From assembly GCF_024699275.1 (NCBI RefSeq), contig NZ_JAILPX010000047.1, positions 32,352 to 96,351 of the forward strand: a stretch of DNA of 64,000 nucleotides, in the 5' to 3' direction. This document shows positions 8,720-17,633 of this stretch, piece by piece; position 1 is the first letter of the stretch; each line of letters begins with the position of its first letter. A program made the position numbers and the translations under genes. This DNA comes from Selenomonas sp. Lineage in GTDB: Bacteria; Bacillota_C; Negativicutes; Selenomonadales; Selenomonadaceae. Below the pieces are notes generated by a model, which was not told the DNA's origin, ran no database searches, and saw nothing but the letters and a program-made list of their open reading frames with translations.

Positions 8720-8747
8720 AGCCACTGTTATTCAGCAGTGGCTTTTT
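8720..8747 (+). terminator. Intrinsic terminator of tRNA-Gly
   Basis: AGCCACTG (8720-8727) pairs with CAGTGGCT (8736-8743) around an 8-base loop and is followed by TTTT. It starts 12 bp after the tRNA. Confidence 0.85.
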
Positions 8748-8801
8748 CATATATATTCCCTATACGGAAATTCACCATAAATCCCACTGCATAGAAATAG
8801 A

Positions 8802-8827
8802 CAGTACCTCCATACACAGAGGTACTG
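8802..8827 (-). terminator. Stem-loop behind atpZ
   Basis: CAGTACCTC (8802-8810) and GAGGTACTG (8819-8827) form a 9-bp stem just after the atpZ stop on the minus strand. The following bases are T-rich (TCTATTTC) but not a clean T run, so termination is likely rather than certain. Confidence 0.55.
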
Positions 8828-8831
8828 CCTA

Positions 8832-9062
8832 TCATATAAGTTCGTTATTCTTTAGTTGCCGGTACAAGGTATAAAACGCGGCCGGAAAGCCTAAAACAAT
8901 ACCGCCAATTATCCCAGCTTTGCCCAGTTGGAGATAATCACCCAGCAAACTCCCGATATAGCCACAAATTCCCACAAAGACAACCAGGTATATTCCCACA
9001 CCACCAAGAATGGAAAAGGCCTTGACCGCCTGCTTCAAACCGTTTGGTTCCTGCCCGCTCAT
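8832..9062 (-). CDS. atpZ: AtpZ/AtpI-like small membrane protein
   Basis: About 76 residues with two transmembrane segments. The second half contains GIIGGIVLGFPAAFYTLYRQLK, matching the AtpZ/AtpI (F0F1-ATPase gene 1 type) family, which in known cases accompanies ATP synthase and may aid c-ring assembly or Mg2+/Ca2+ movement. The start is taken as the ATG at 9062, 4 bp after the wecB stop, with only an AAGAAG-like SD; an upstream TTG inside wecB is an alternative. It is the last gene of the wecA-wecB unit. The ATP synthase operon often found beside it is not in this window. Confidence 0.7.
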   Translation of the reverse strand: MSGQEPNGLKQAVKAFSILGGVGIYLVVFVGICGYIGSLLGDYLQLGKAGIIGGIVLGFPAAFYTLYRQLKNNELI

Positions 9063-9066
9063 CTTC

Positions 9067-10230
9067 TTATTTACCAACGAAAACATCCGGCCGGCTATCG
9101 GCCAAGCCATAATGATAGAGGATGGCCTGAATAATGCGGGCTGAAGCCTGGCCATCACCATAAGGATTTACCGATTCAGCCATGCGATTATAAGCATTTT
9201 CATCCGTCAGCAGTTTTCTGGCTTCGTCATAGACCACATCGCGGTCCGTACCAATAAGCTTTACAGTACCTGCCGCCACTGCCTCAGGACGCTCGGTGGT
9301 ATCCCGCAGGACCAGCACAGGTTTCCCCAAAGCCGGAGCCTCTTCCTGCACACCACCAGAATCGGTAAGAATCAAATGCGCTTTATGCATCAGATTGGCA
9401 AAGGGTTCATAATCCAGTGGATCAATCAGATGCACCTTTTCCAGATTCCCCAACTCTTCCTGCACTACTTCGCGAACCTTGGGATTCTTATGAACGGGGA
9501 ATACGACCTCCACATCGGCAAATTCCTCGGTAAGCTGACGCAGGGCCTTATAGACATGACGCATCGGCTCTCCCAGATTTTCCCGGCGATGAGTGGTAAC
9601 GAGAATAATGCGTTTATGCTCAAAGTCGATATTCTGGAGCAATTCGTCCGCGAATTGGAAATCATCCTGAACGGTATGATGCAAGGCATCAATTACCGTA
9701 TTCCCCGTAACAAAGATACTCTCCGGTCTTACATTTTCTGCCAGCAGATTATTTTCCGAGGTCTCCGTAGGTGCAAAATTGAGATCTGCGATGCAGCCCG
9801 TGAGTTTGCGGTTCATTTCCTCAGGGAAGGGACTATACTTATCGTGTGTACGTAAGCCTGCCTCCACGTGCCCTACCGTTGTCTGATGATAATAAGCCGC
9901 CAAAGCACCTGCAAAGGTGGTCGTAGTATCGCCATGAACCAGCACGATATCCGGCTTTTCCTGCTCCAGTACCTTATCCAGCCCCATCATGGCCTTGGAG
10001 GTGATATCAAAGAGGGTTTGTCCCTGAGCCATAATATCAAGGTCATAATCCGGCGTAATCGCAAAAAGCCCCAAAACCTGATCCAGCATCTCTCTATGCT
10101 GAGCCGTCACGGCCACCACCGGCGTAATCTTATCCGGATGCTTCTGCAATTCCAGCACAATCGGTGCCATCTTGATTGCCTCAGGCCGGGTGCCGAACAC
10201 CGTCATAACCTTGATTTTCTTTTGTTCCAT
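9067..10230 (-). CDS. wecB: UDP-N-acetylglucosamine 2-epimerase (non-hydrolysing)
   Basis: A 387-residue GT-B fold enzyme that interconverts UDP-GlcNAc and UDP-ManNAc in the cytoplasm. Visible family signatures are GTRPEAIKMAP near the N-terminus, HGDTTTTFAGALAAYY, THRRENLG, and the C-terminal TDSGGVQEEAPALGKP and RDTTERPEA. The ATG at 10230 has GAGGGG upstream; the frame extends further but without an SD. It follows wecA by about 60 bp. The pair suggests a polyprenyl-linked surface polysaccharide starting with GlcNAc-P and using ManNAc, but no glycosyltransferases for it are nearby. Confidence 0.95.
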   Translation of the reverse strand: MEQKKIKVMTVFGTRPEAIKMAPIVLELQKHPDKITPVVAVTAQHREMLDQVLGLFAITPDYDLDIMAQGQTLFDITSKAMMGLDKVLEQEKPDIVLVHGDTTTTFAGALAAYYHQTTVGHVEAGLRTHDKYSPFPEEMNRKLTGCIADLNFAPTETSENNLLAENVRPESIFVTGNTVIDALHHTVQDDFQFADELLQNIDFEHKRIILVTTHRRENLGEPMRHVYKALRQLTEEFADVEVVFPVHKNPKVREVVQEELGNLEKVHLIDPLDYEPFANLMHKAHLILTDSGGVQEEAPALGKPVLVLRDTTERPEAVAAGTVKLIGTDRDVVYDEARKLLTDENAYNRMAESVNPYGDGQASARIIQAILYHYGLADSRPDVFVGK

Positions 10231-10293
10231 TCCTAGTCCCCTCTCTATAGTTAAAGGCAGGAATCCCCCTGCCTTTTGAACCTGCATGATGTT

Positions 10294-11346
10294 TTAATGC
10301 TGCTGGGCCGAATCATTCATTCGGAAAATACCGATTTTCTTGGCACCATAGAGCACCAAGGCCACCACCAGACACACGATGGCAATGGCAAACTGATAAC
10401 TGACTTCCGTCAGAGCCACAGCACTTAAGCCCAGCAAAGCACTGATTACATACATCAGCAACACCGCCTGCCGCTGACTGAACCCTAAATCCATCAAACG
10501 ATGATGAAGATGTCCTTTGTCGGGCTTAAAGATGGGCACCCCACCGCGATAACGGCGCACAATGGCAAAGGTGGTATCCAGAATGGGCAGCCCCAATGCC
10601 AAAATGGGTACAATGAGTGCAATGGTTGCTGCGCATTTCACCGCGCCGATAACGGAAATACCGGCCAACATATACCCTAGGAACAAGCTTCCCGAATCCC
10701 CCATGAATATTCTCGCGGGATTGAAATTATAATAGAGAAAGCCAAAAGCTGCTCCAGCCAGTGCTGCCGTAAGCACCGCCACCAACATGATGTTCTGATG
10801 CAAAGCCACCAGGAAGATGGTAGTCGCTGCGATGGTGGACACACCGGCAGCCAAACCATCCAAGCCATCAATGAGATTTACTGTATTGGTAAGCCCCACA
10901 ATCCAAAAAATCGTCAACGGAATAGCCAGCCATTCCGTATAGAAATAATCGCCAAAAGGATCCGTAATGAAATCAATGCGCACATCAAATACAAGGACCA
11001 GTACTGCTGCGGCAAGAATCTGCCCCACCAGTTTCACCTTGGCCGGCAGATTCTTATAATCATCAATGACACCGACAAGCACAATCATCGAGCCGCCCAC
11101 CAAAAGGCCGGTGACCTCGAACAACACATCCGGTTCCACTTCAATGAACTGCATAATCCCTATAATCGCCACCATAAAGGCCGCATAAATCCCCAATCCA
11201 CCGATGCGGGGAATGGGTTTTTTATGTACTTTTCTCGCATCAGGAGCATCCATAGCCCCCGTCTTGGCCGCCAGGAAAATCACACCGGGCGTAATGAGCA
11301 AGGCCACACCTGCGGCAATGACAAACGCCAACACATATTCTGGCAT
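10294..11346 (-). CDS. wecA: Polyprenyl-phosphate GlcNAc-1-phosphate transferase (WecA/TagO family)
   Basis: A 350-residue integral membrane enzyme with about 11 hydrophobic segments. It shows the family motifs NLIDGLDGLAAGV and GDSGSLFLGY and a cytoplasmic HLHHRL near the C-terminus, the last typical of the WecA/TagO branch. It should transfer GlcNAc-1-P from UDP-GlcNAc to undecaprenyl phosphate. The ATG at 11346 has GAGGTG at 8-base spacing. The gene heads a wecA-wecB-atpZ unit behind a near-perfect promoter. It is separate from any MraY gene, so a cell-wall MraY role is unlikely. Confidence 0.92.
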   Translation of the reverse strand: MPEYVLAFVIAAGVALLITPGVIFLAAKTGAMDAPDARKVHKKPIPRIGGLGIYAAFMVAIIGIMQFIEVEPDVLFEVTGLLVGGSMIVLVGVIDDYKNLPAKVKLVGQILAAAVLVLVFDVRIDFITDPFGDYFYTEWLAIPLTIFWIVGLTNTVNLIDGLDGLAAGVSTIAATTIFLVALHQNIMLVAVLTAALAGAAFGFLYYNFNPARIFMGDSGSLFLGYMLAGISVIGAVKCAATIALIVPILALGLPILDTTFAIVRRYRGGVPIFKPDKGHLHHRLMDLGFSQRQAVLLMYVISALLGLSAVALTEVSYQFAIAIVCLVVALVLYGAKKIGIFRMNDSAQQH

Positions 11347-11392
11347 ACAAGTAGCACCTCTTTTTCTCAAAATCGAAATTCATAACAAGCCT

Positions 11393-11421
11393 ATTTTAGC
11401 GCAGAGGGCCTATAGTGTCAA
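11393..11421 (-). promoter_or_regulatory. Promoter of the wecA-wecB-atpZ unit
   Basis: TTGACA (11421-11416) and TAAAAT (11398-11393) lie 17 bp apart on the minus strand, about 45 bp before the wecA start. The match to the housekeeping consensus is near perfect. Confidence 0.85.
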
Positions 11422-11446
11422 TGAAAATAAGCTGAAAGCGCTATTT

Positions 11447-11923
11447 TTAATCATGAATCTCATCCGGACGGCAGGTTACGATGCTCCCATCTGTTTCATA
11501 ATAAACCACCTGCGCCAGCTTGGCATTGCGCAGCATCCTGCGGCAAAGCAGGCAAGGCTTCCCCGAAGCCAGCGTCCCATCGGCATTGATGCCGACAATG
11601 TAAATGGTTGCTCCTTCCATAGCCGCCGAATCCGCATTGATGATGGCATTCTGTTCCGCATGAACCGCCACACAAAGCTCATAGTTCTGCCCTTTGGGCA
11701 CATGGAGCCGTTCCCGTTCACAAATCCCCGTATCGATGCAATTGGCTTCTCCTCGAGGCGCACCATTATAACCAGTACTGATAATAATATGGTCTTTTAC
11801 GATAATCGCTCCATAACGGCGACGCAGGCAGGTAGCCCGGCGCCCCACAGCCCTGGCTATATCCAAGAAATACTCCGTCCATTCCGGTCTCTGCTGGGTA
11901 TTCTTATTCTGCTCCATGTTCAT
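11447..11923 (-). CDS. comEB: dCMP deaminase (ComEB-type)
   Basis: This 158-residue zinc-dependent deaminase carries the active-site motif HAE (88-90) with the proton-shuttle glutamate, and the zinc-binding PCLLC (123-127). It also has the GYNGAP substrate loop (51-56) of deoxycytidylate deaminases. It should make dUMP from dCMP for thymidylate synthesis. The start codon shares one base with the preceding stop (TAATG), indicating translational coupling with the YqgF-like gene. Confidence 0.92.
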   Translation of the reverse strand: MNMEQNKNTQQRPEWTEYFLDIARAVGRRATCLRRRYGAIIVKDHIIISTGYNGAPRGEANCIDTGICERERLHVPKGQNYELCVAVHAEQNAIINADSAAMEGATIYIVGINADGTLASGKPCLLCRRMLRNAKLAQVVYYETDGSIVTCRPDEIHD

Positions 11924-12330
11924 TACGCTCCTTTATCCTTCAATTCTTGCAAAAAACGGCGAGCCAGGATGATTGCCACAAAATCATCCACAGGCACCGG
12001 CGGCACCTGCATGGTTACAGGAATAAACCGCCGCCAGCCACGGGGTGGATTGGCTTTCCAATATTCACCTTTAGCCATTTCGGTGGTGCGGTATTCATCC
12101 CGGACAAAAACCGCCAGGTCTGCCACTTCCCGCAATCGCCCCTGGGCAATTTTACTGGTGGTGCCATTGCCCATAACGAGACGGCTAAAGCCGTAATCAG
12201 CTTTAGCCGCAGTCACTTCCTGTATGAGTTTATCTGTATCAATAACCCGCTGAATCAGTACCTGTCCTTTGCCATCCAAAACGGCAAAACCACATTTATC
12301 CCGTCCCGGGTCCAATGCTGCTATATTCAT
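11923..12330 (-). CDS. RNase H-fold protein related to YqgF/RuvX
   Basis: A 135-residue protein starting MNIAALDPGRDKCGFAVLD, which matches the first strand and catalytic aspartate of the YqgF/RuvX RNase H fold. A later VDDFVAIILARRFLQEL provides candidate acidic metal ligands. The middle differs from typical YqgF, so this may be a divergent paralogue rather than the essential pre-16S rRNA nuclease. The ATG has GAGGTG upstream. It is coupled to comEB downstream and follows the DUF3084 gene by 43 bp. Confidence 0.7.
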   Translation of the reverse strand: MNIAALDPGRDKCGFAVLDGKGQVLIQRVIDTDKLIQEVTAAKADYGFSRLVMGNGTTSKIAQGRLREVADLAVFVRDEYRTTEMAKGEYWKANPPRGWRRFIPVTMQVPPVPVDDFVAIILARRFLQELKDKGA

Positions 12331-12373
12331 TCTGGAAACACCTCATCAATTGCCAATTAACCTTTCAGAAAAA

Positions 12374-13567
12374 TTAATTGGCAACATTACGCTCCACATT
12401 GATTTTTAATCTAAGGGGACCAGAGGCATCCGTATTTCCATTGGCATAAGCAGAAAGGACCACTGGTCCACGCTGTCCTCTGAGCTGAGCCACAACTTCG
12501 TAGAATTGTGCGCCCTCCATTACCCCCACCGTACCGCGGATGGGATCCGGCAAGATTCCCTTGGATGTGGCCGCAAAATTTACATCCTTGAGGAAGTTCA
12601 TCACGGTCTGCTCCGCCTCACCATCATCACCTACCCCTAAATCATAGGGGCGGGCAATGATGAATTCCTTATCCCGATAAATAATGCTGTTGGGATATAA
12701 TTCCAGTGACGTACGAACTTCTTCTCCCCGAACCAGATTCCCGGCCGCCACAATCCGAACCACCATATCCTGATGACTTTTGGCAATAGCCTCTACTGCA
12801 GCCTCATACTCCGGCCGATAAATCCAGATATCTTCATCCGAGCGGTCTTGACCGAAACGGGCAGACACATTCCGATTAGCCAGAGCAGCCAATGTATCCA
12901 TATCCGCCGCCACTTCTTCCGCATTGCGATTGCCATGGATTACACCGCTGGCAATGATTTCACCGGCCCGAAATGCAATATCGCCCTCCCGAATAGTGAT
13001 GAGGCCCGCCCGCAATTGCTGCGTCCGGTCTTCCAAGGTCTTGTTATCGGCAGACAACTGCTCATTATCTGCCGATAATTTCTTATTGGTCCCGGTCAAT
13101 TCCTCATTCAGCGCAGTCAACTGGGCTTTGGCCGCCTCCAATTCATCAATGCCAGCCTGCAGCAATGATGCTTCTTCCTCTAAACTCTGCTGTTGTTTAT
13201 TCAACCGTTCCACATCGGCCTTGGCGTGCTGTAAATCTGCATCAGTCTGCGCCTGTTCATCCTTAGCCGCAGCCAAATCTGCCTGGGTGTTCAGCAGACT
13301 ATCCCTGGTCTCCTGCATCGTGCGGTTCAGTTTCTCCATGCCAAACAACGCCGTCCGCACATTTTCCGAAGCAGCTGCCATTACACCAAAGGTCAACGTT
13401 GTGATGACAATGCCGGTAAAGATGGTAATGACAATCGAGGTATGACGGGGACGCAGGCCAAAGATTGACAGCCGCTTCTTGCCGATTTTCGTCCCCAGCC
13501 TGTCACCTATGAAGGCTATGGCCCCACCGGTAATCACCAGTACCGTAATCAAGAAGATTCCTGACAT
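12374..13567 (-). CDS. DUF3084 family membrane-anchored coiled-coil protein
   Basis: A 397-residue protein with two N-terminal hydrophobic segments (about 3-22 and 44-65), a predicted coiled coil over roughly residues 75-185 rich in Ala, Gln, Glu and Leu (repeats such as LSADNEQLSADNKTLEDR), then a globular C-terminal half. This layout and the GTKIGKKRLSIFGLRPRHTS loop match DUF3084, known mainly from cyanobacteria and Negativicutes. It lies 25 bp behind the LptF/G-type permease, at the end of the LPS-export genes. A link to LPS transport is inferred from position only. Confidence 0.82.
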   Translation of the reverse strand: MSGIFLITVLVITGGAIAFIGDRLGTKIGKKRLSIFGLRPRHTSIVITIFTGIVITTLTFGVMAAASENVRTALFGMEKLNRTMQETRDSLLNTQADLAAAKDEQAQTDADLQHAKADVERLNKQQQSLEEEASLLQAGIDELEAAKAQLTALNEELTGTNKKLSADNEQLSADNKTLEDRTQQLRAGLITIREGDIAFRAGEIIASGVIHGNRNAEEVAADMDTLAALANRNVSARFGQDRSDEDIWIYRPEYEAAVEAIAKSHQDMVVRIVAAGNLVRGEEVRTSLELYPNSIIYRDKEFIIARPYDLGVGDDGEAEQTVMNFLKDVNFAATSKGILPDPIRGTVGVMEGAQFYEVVAQLRGQRGPVVLSAYANGNTDASGPLRLKINVERNVAN

Positions 13568-13592
13568 CTGTCATCCACCTTTCAACAAAGAT

Positions 13593-14693
13593 TTAACGTG
13601 CCGCCCGCCTTATCAGCACAATACCAGCCACAATACCAACAAGGTTAGGAATCCACACAGCCAGCAAGGGCGGCAATGTCCCACTTCGCGCTAATGCATT
13701 GCCCATGGTCATCAATGCATAATAAAAGAAGATAATAATTACACTAATAGCAAAGCCTGCCGAAGAACTGTTGCGCGTAGGCTGTAACCCCAAAGGGACA
13801 CCTATCAGTGCAAAAATCAAGCTAGCCATCGGTACCGTCACCCGCTGGTAAAGTTCTGCTTCCAGTTTATTAGTATCCACGTACTGAGTCTTCATGATGT
13901 CAATCTGCGCCCGTAACTCCTTCATGGTCAGTTCTTCCGGATCCTTCTGCTCCCGGACAATCTGTTTGGGATTAGCGCTAATCGGCAATACCTGGGTCTT
14001 GAAGCGTACCGTATGTTCGCCCTTCCCCTCCTCACTGGCAATATCATAGATCATGCCATTATGCATGGTCCAAATGTCACCGTTCCATTCCGCATAATCG
14101 GCGTTTTCCACATGGGTAACCTTCCCATCATCACCGAATTCCTGCAAGGTAATCCCCTGTAACTGCTGCACCTCCGCATCGTAACGGCGGGCATAAGCCA
14201 GGCGCTGTATCTTATCCCCATTGATTTCCTTGAGGATGATATGCTCCTGAGATTTCATGCCGTTATTGCCCTCAATCTCATAATAGAGCACGTTGCGGTA
14301 AGCTGTATTGGCCCAGGGCACCACGTACTCATTAAAGGCAATGGCCCCCATACTCACAATAAACCCAATCACAATAGCGGGCATGGCAATACGGGAAAAG
14401 CTGATGCCACAGGATTTCATAGCTGTGATCTCACTATTGCTGGACAAGCGGCCAAAGGTCAGCAAGGTCGCCAACAGCATAGACATCGGAAAGGTCCAGA
14501 TAACCACGCCGGGAAGACCAAAGATAAAGATTTTGACCACAGCCTGCAAGGAAGCACCATAATCCGTAATATAACGGGCAATCTTGAATAATGTCCCTGA
14601 CCCGATGAACACTGCGGAGAAAGCACAAATGCTAAAGGCAAAGGTCAACACAACCTCCCGAAATATGTATTTATCTAAAATTCGCAATCGCAT
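13593..14693 (-). CDS. LptF/LptG-family LPS export permease
   Basis: A 366-residue YjgP/YjgQ-family protein. It has three hydrophobic segments at the N-terminus (about 13-35, 55-80, 98-120), a periplasmic beta-rich middle (about 130-270) like the jellyroll of LptF/G, and three more segments at the C-terminus. With LptB it should extract LPS from the inner membrane and pass it to LptC and LptA. Only one such gene is present where E. coli has two, so the permease may act as a homodimer, or its partner may be encoded elsewhere. It is 11 bp behind lptB. Confidence 0.9.
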   Translation of the reverse strand: MRLRILDKYIFREVVLTFAFSICAFSAVFIGSGTLFKIARYITDYGASLQAVVKIFIFGLPGVVIWTFPMSMLLATLLTFGRLSSNSEITAMKSCGISFSRIAMPAIVIGFIVSMGAIAFNEYVVPWANTAYRNVLYYEIEGNNGMKSQEHIILKEINGDKIQRLAYARRYDAEVQQLQGITLQEFGDDGKVTHVENADYAEWNGDIWTMHNGMIYDIASEEGKGEHTVRFKTQVLPISANPKQIVREQKDPEELTMKELRAQIDIMKTQYVDTNKLEAELYQRVTVPMASLIFALIGVPLGLQPTRNSSSAGFAISVIIIFFYYALMTMGNALARSGTLPPLLAVWIPNLVGIVAGIVLIRRAAR

Positions 14694-14704
14694 TTCTGTT
14701 CTCC

Positions 14705-15424
14705 TTACAGGGTGAAATTTTCACCCAGATAAAACTTTTTAGCTATCGGACTTTGGGCAATAGTCTGGCTATCGCCCTCCAGCAGAATCTTGCCCTCACT
14801 TAAGATATATGCACGGTCCACGATTTGCAAGGTTTCCCGCACATTATGATCCGTAATCAGGATTCCCATACCGCGTTGGCGCAGATACTGGATAATCTCC
14901 TGTATGTCGGCCACAGCCAGAGGATCGACTCCGGCAAAGGGTTCATCCAGCAGAATAAACTGCGGCTCCAACGCCAAACAACGGGCAATCTCTACCCGCC
15001 GGCGTTCACCTCCGGATAACTCCGTCCCCTTGCGGTTACGCACATGGCTAATATGGAACTCCGCCAGCAGCTCATCAAACTTCGTACGCTGTTCGGCCCG
15101 AGAAAGATCTGTCGTTTCCAAAATGGCCATAATGTTTTCTTCCACGGTAAGCTTGCGGAAAATGGAGGACTCCTGAGTCAAATAGCTGATTCCCAGTGCT
15201 GCCCGGCGATACATTGGCATCTTAGTAATATTCACATCGGACAGGAAAACCTCACCCGAGGTTGGCTTTTCCAAGCCCACAATCATGTAGAAAGAAGTAG
15301 TCTTTCCCGCACCATTTGGTCCCAAAAGGCCTACAATCTCACCCTTTTCTACCCGCAGGGACACCCGATCCACAGCCGTGTGTTCCTTAAATTTTTTTAC
15401 CAGATTTTTTGCCTCGATATGCAA
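14705..15424 (-). CDS. lptB: LptB, LPS export ABC ATPase
   Basis: A 239-residue ABC ATPase with Walker A (GPNGAGKTT), the LptB-type signature LSGGERRR, Walker B ([13 protein letters not shown]) and the H-loop (ITDHN). It powers LPS extraction with the LptF/G permease. The start is best placed at TTG 15424, because GGAGGG lies 8 bases before it, inside the extra five codons of the longer frame that begins with another TTG at 15439. It follows lptA by 33 bp and precedes lptF/G by 11 bp. Confidence 0.95.
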   Translation of the reverse strand: MHIEAKNLVKKFKEHTAVDRVSLRVEKGEIVGLLGPNGAGKTTSFYMIVGLEKPTSGEVFLSDVNITKMPMYRRAALGISYLTQESSIFRKLTVEENIMAILETTDLSRAEQRTKFDELLAEFHISHVRNRKGTELSGGERRRVEIARCLALEPQFILLDEPFAGVDPLAVADIQEIIQYLRQRGMGILITDHNVRETLQIVDRAYILSEGKILLEGDSQTIAQSPIAKKFYLGENFTL

Positions 15425-15457
15425 GGTCCTGCCCTCCAAATCTATCGTCAGCTGCCC

Positions 15458-16147
15458 TTACTTGACCTTTGCCCGGCCTGCGGGATCAAGATACAAAGTC
15501 AGCTTATTGCTCTTCATCGTATTATTTTCCTGCGTGGCCCAGGCATTACCAGTCAGCACGACCACGCCCTGCTCCTTGCCGCGATAGTCCGCATGATCAC
15601 CGCCAGCCTCCATCTGTCGCGCAGGACTCGACACGTGAACATTACCCTTTCCGACATAATGTTCATCATCCAGCCAGCCTTCCATGTAATCCGCAGTAAA
15701 GGAGCCATCTGCATTTTGAATCGTCCCACCGCCGGGAATTCTAACGTATTTATTCTGGGCTGGATAATATTCTACCTGCTCCCCTGCAAAGGATTTATCT
15801 CCGTCATTGCCCCGAACACTGCCTGATGCCAGGATCTTTTCCTGCCCATTGGTCACTATGCGATCACAGGTCAGCCGCAAGGTATCCCGAACAGCAATAA
15901 CATTCCCCTCTACAGTTCCCTCCTGGGACTTGGAATTATACGTGGCTTTTACTCCCGTAACCTTTGTATTCCCTTGTTTCAACAGGACATCCCCAGTAGC
16001 CACTGCCTGACCGGACCCCATATCGTATTCCACAGAATCAGCATTCAGTTCTGCCGGTTCTCCCGCTGCACTAAGCTGGCCTAAGGGCAGTGTAAGACTA
16101 AGTGCCAAAGTTAACGCTATTTTCTTCATTCGACTTGTCATTTTCAT
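15458..16147 (-). CDS. lptA: LptA/OstA-like periplasmic LPS carrier
   Basis: A 229-residue secreted protein with an Ala/Leu signal peptide (cleavage near QLSAAG) and an OstA-like beta-jellyroll pattern of short alternating strands (for example VEYDMGSGQAVATGDVLLKQG, VEGNVIAVRDTLRLTCDRI). It should bridge the periplasm between LptC and LptD. Its start ATG overlaps the lptC stop in an ATGA junction. A second ATG two codons later has better SD spacing, so the exact start is uncertain by six bases. lptD itself is not in the window. Confidence 0.9.
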   Translation of the reverse strand: MKMTSRMKKIALTLALSLTLPLGQLSAAGEPAELNADSVEYDMGSGQAVATGDVLLKQGNTKVTGVKATYNSKSQEGTVEGNVIAVRDTLRLTCDRIVTNGQEKILASGSVRGNDGDKSFAGEQVEYYPAQNKYVRIPGGGTIQNADGSFTADYMEGWLDDEHYVGKGNVHVSSPARQMEAGGDHADYRGKEQGVVVLTGNAWATQENNTMKSNKLTLYLDPAGRAKVK

Positions 16148-16692
16148 TCTCCTCCCTTGGCCAGATGTGCCTTGCCCGTAATCTTTATCTTATTGAACCC
16201 ATCTGTGCTTTCAATCCGGTCACCTGTAGCCAGCATATCTTCTTTAACAGCCCGGGCACTGCCAACAGCGGCCAACCGTTCCTTTTGGGCCTCCCAGCGC
16301 AATTCATCACTGGTAAGTTGCGCACCATCACTATTTTTCACACTTACATTCCCCGTGATGACAATATCCTTCGTCGCCTCCGCATACTTCCCTTTATCGG
16401 CTTTGACCTCCACAATGCGGCCGTCTTCAGCATAAAAATGCCCGGACAGATTTTCCAACGCAACATCCCGAGTATCTACATCCACTTCAATGTGTTCTGC
16501 CGTCAGATCCCAAATCTTGCGGCCGTTTTTTTCTTCACTGATTTCATTGCCGTCATAGCTCATAATCTTCCCGGACTGAGCTGGTTTATCCGGTGCTGCC
16601 GGTGGCTCCGGTACGGTAGTCACAGCCCATACCACAAGGGCTGCAAATAAAACTATCCCCACGCCAAGCAAAAACTTGCGTTTCTTGTCCAT
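16144..16692 (-). CDS. lptC: LptC-like LPS export protein
   Basis: A 182-residue protein with one N-terminal membrane anchor (about 8-26), a Pro-rich linker, and a periplasmic LptC-type beta-jellyroll (for example NGRKIWDLTAEHIEVDVDTRDVALENL and DIVITGNVSVKNSDGAQLTSDELRW). It should receive LPS from the inner-membrane complex and hand it to LptA. TGATG joins the preceding acyltransferase stop to this start, and ATGA joins its stop to lptA, so the three are tightly coupled. Confidence 0.9.
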   Translation of the reverse strand: MDKKRKFLLGVGIVLFAALVVWAVTTVPEPPAAPDKPAQSGKIMSYDGNEISEEKNGRKIWDLTAEHIEVDVDTRDVALENLSGHFYAEDGRIVEVKADKGKYAEATKDIVITGNVSVKNSDGAQLTSDELRWEAQKERLAAVGSARAVKEDMLATGDRIESTDGFNKIKITGKAHLAKGGE

Positions 16693-17603
16693 CAGGGTTC
16701 CTCCTGTGCTTTCACCGTATGATGTTTACCCGCATTCCGCTGTTCCAAAGGCGTATTCCAGCGCTTCTGGAACCACAACCATTGGGTGGGATTTTCCCGA
16801 ATAACATCTTCCAGAATCTTCGTCATCTTCGCGGTGAAATCAAACAAATCCTTATCCGTATCGCCTGTATCTTCATAGCGCATAACTTCACCGATAACGA
16901 CCTTATGTTTCCCATTGGACTGACGCAGAATAAAAGCCGGCAGCACCGGTGCCTTAAACTTGCACGCAAAGACCGCAGGCCCCATAGGCGTAGCTGCTAT
17001 CTTGCCCAAAAAGGGCAGAAATGCGCCATTAGGACCACCATCCTGATCCGCTAAAAATCCCAGGATCTTGCCCTTTTTTAAGGCCTTTGCTGCGGCCAAA
17101 AGCTCACTGGTCCCCCGAGAGAAGATTTCCACATTTATGGTCTTACGCAAATCATTCAAAGCATTGGTGTACTGCATGTTAGGCTGTGGTTTAGCAATGG
17201 CGGTAACGGGCAAACCATTCATCGTAAAAGCTGCCGACAGCCACTCCCAAGTCCCTACATGACCGGTGAGTACAACCACCCCATGCCCTTCTGCTAAAGC
17301 ATCGGTCATGCGTTCCAAATGATCGATTTCGATGAACTCATGAAAATTCTGCGGGGTAAGGTTCGGCATATAGAGAATTTCCAACACATTACGCGCCAGA
17401 TTCACAAAGGAATCCCGCACCATTTTCCGCGCCTCTTTCTCTTCAAGCCCCAACGCTGGCATAATCTGTGCCACGGCCAATTCCCGTTGTTTCTTGATCA
17501 AGAGATAATATAATTGTCCCAGGACCCAGCCGATAGTCATTACAAGTCTGTAGGGCATATGGCGTACCCCCCAGCTCATAAGCATCACAAACCTATACTG
17601 CAT
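16692..17603 (-). CDS. Lipid A late acyltransferase, LpxL/HtrB family (copy 1)
   Basis: A 303-residue inner-membrane acyltransferase. The catalytic HxxxxE/D-type box is seen as LTGHVGTWEW, and downstream blocks include ADQDGGPNGAFLPFLG and PTQWLWFQKRW. It should add a secondary acyl chain to Kdo-lipid A. A second family member lies at 29611-30504, so two late acylations are expected. It sits between kdsC and lptC, coupled to the latter by a one-base overlap. Which chain each copy adds cannot be read from sequence. Confidence 0.9.
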   Translation of the reverse strand: MQYRFVMLMSWGVRHMPYRLVMTIGWVLGQLYYLLIKKQRELAVAQIMPALGLEEKEARKMVRDSFVNLARNVLEILYMPNLTPQNFHEFIEIDHLERMTDALAEGHGVVVLTGHVGTWEWLSAAFTMNGLPVTAIAKPQPNMQYTNALNDLRKTINVEIFSRGTSELLAAAKALKKGKILGFLADQDGGPNGAFLPFLGKIAATPMGPAVFACKFKAPVLPAFILRQSNGKHKVVIGEVMRYEDTGDTDKDLFDFTAKMTKILEDVIRENPTQWLWFQKRWNTPLEQRNAGKHHTVKAQEEP

Positions 17604-17633
17604 TAGTCTTATTCCCCCAAATCACTTGCCAAT

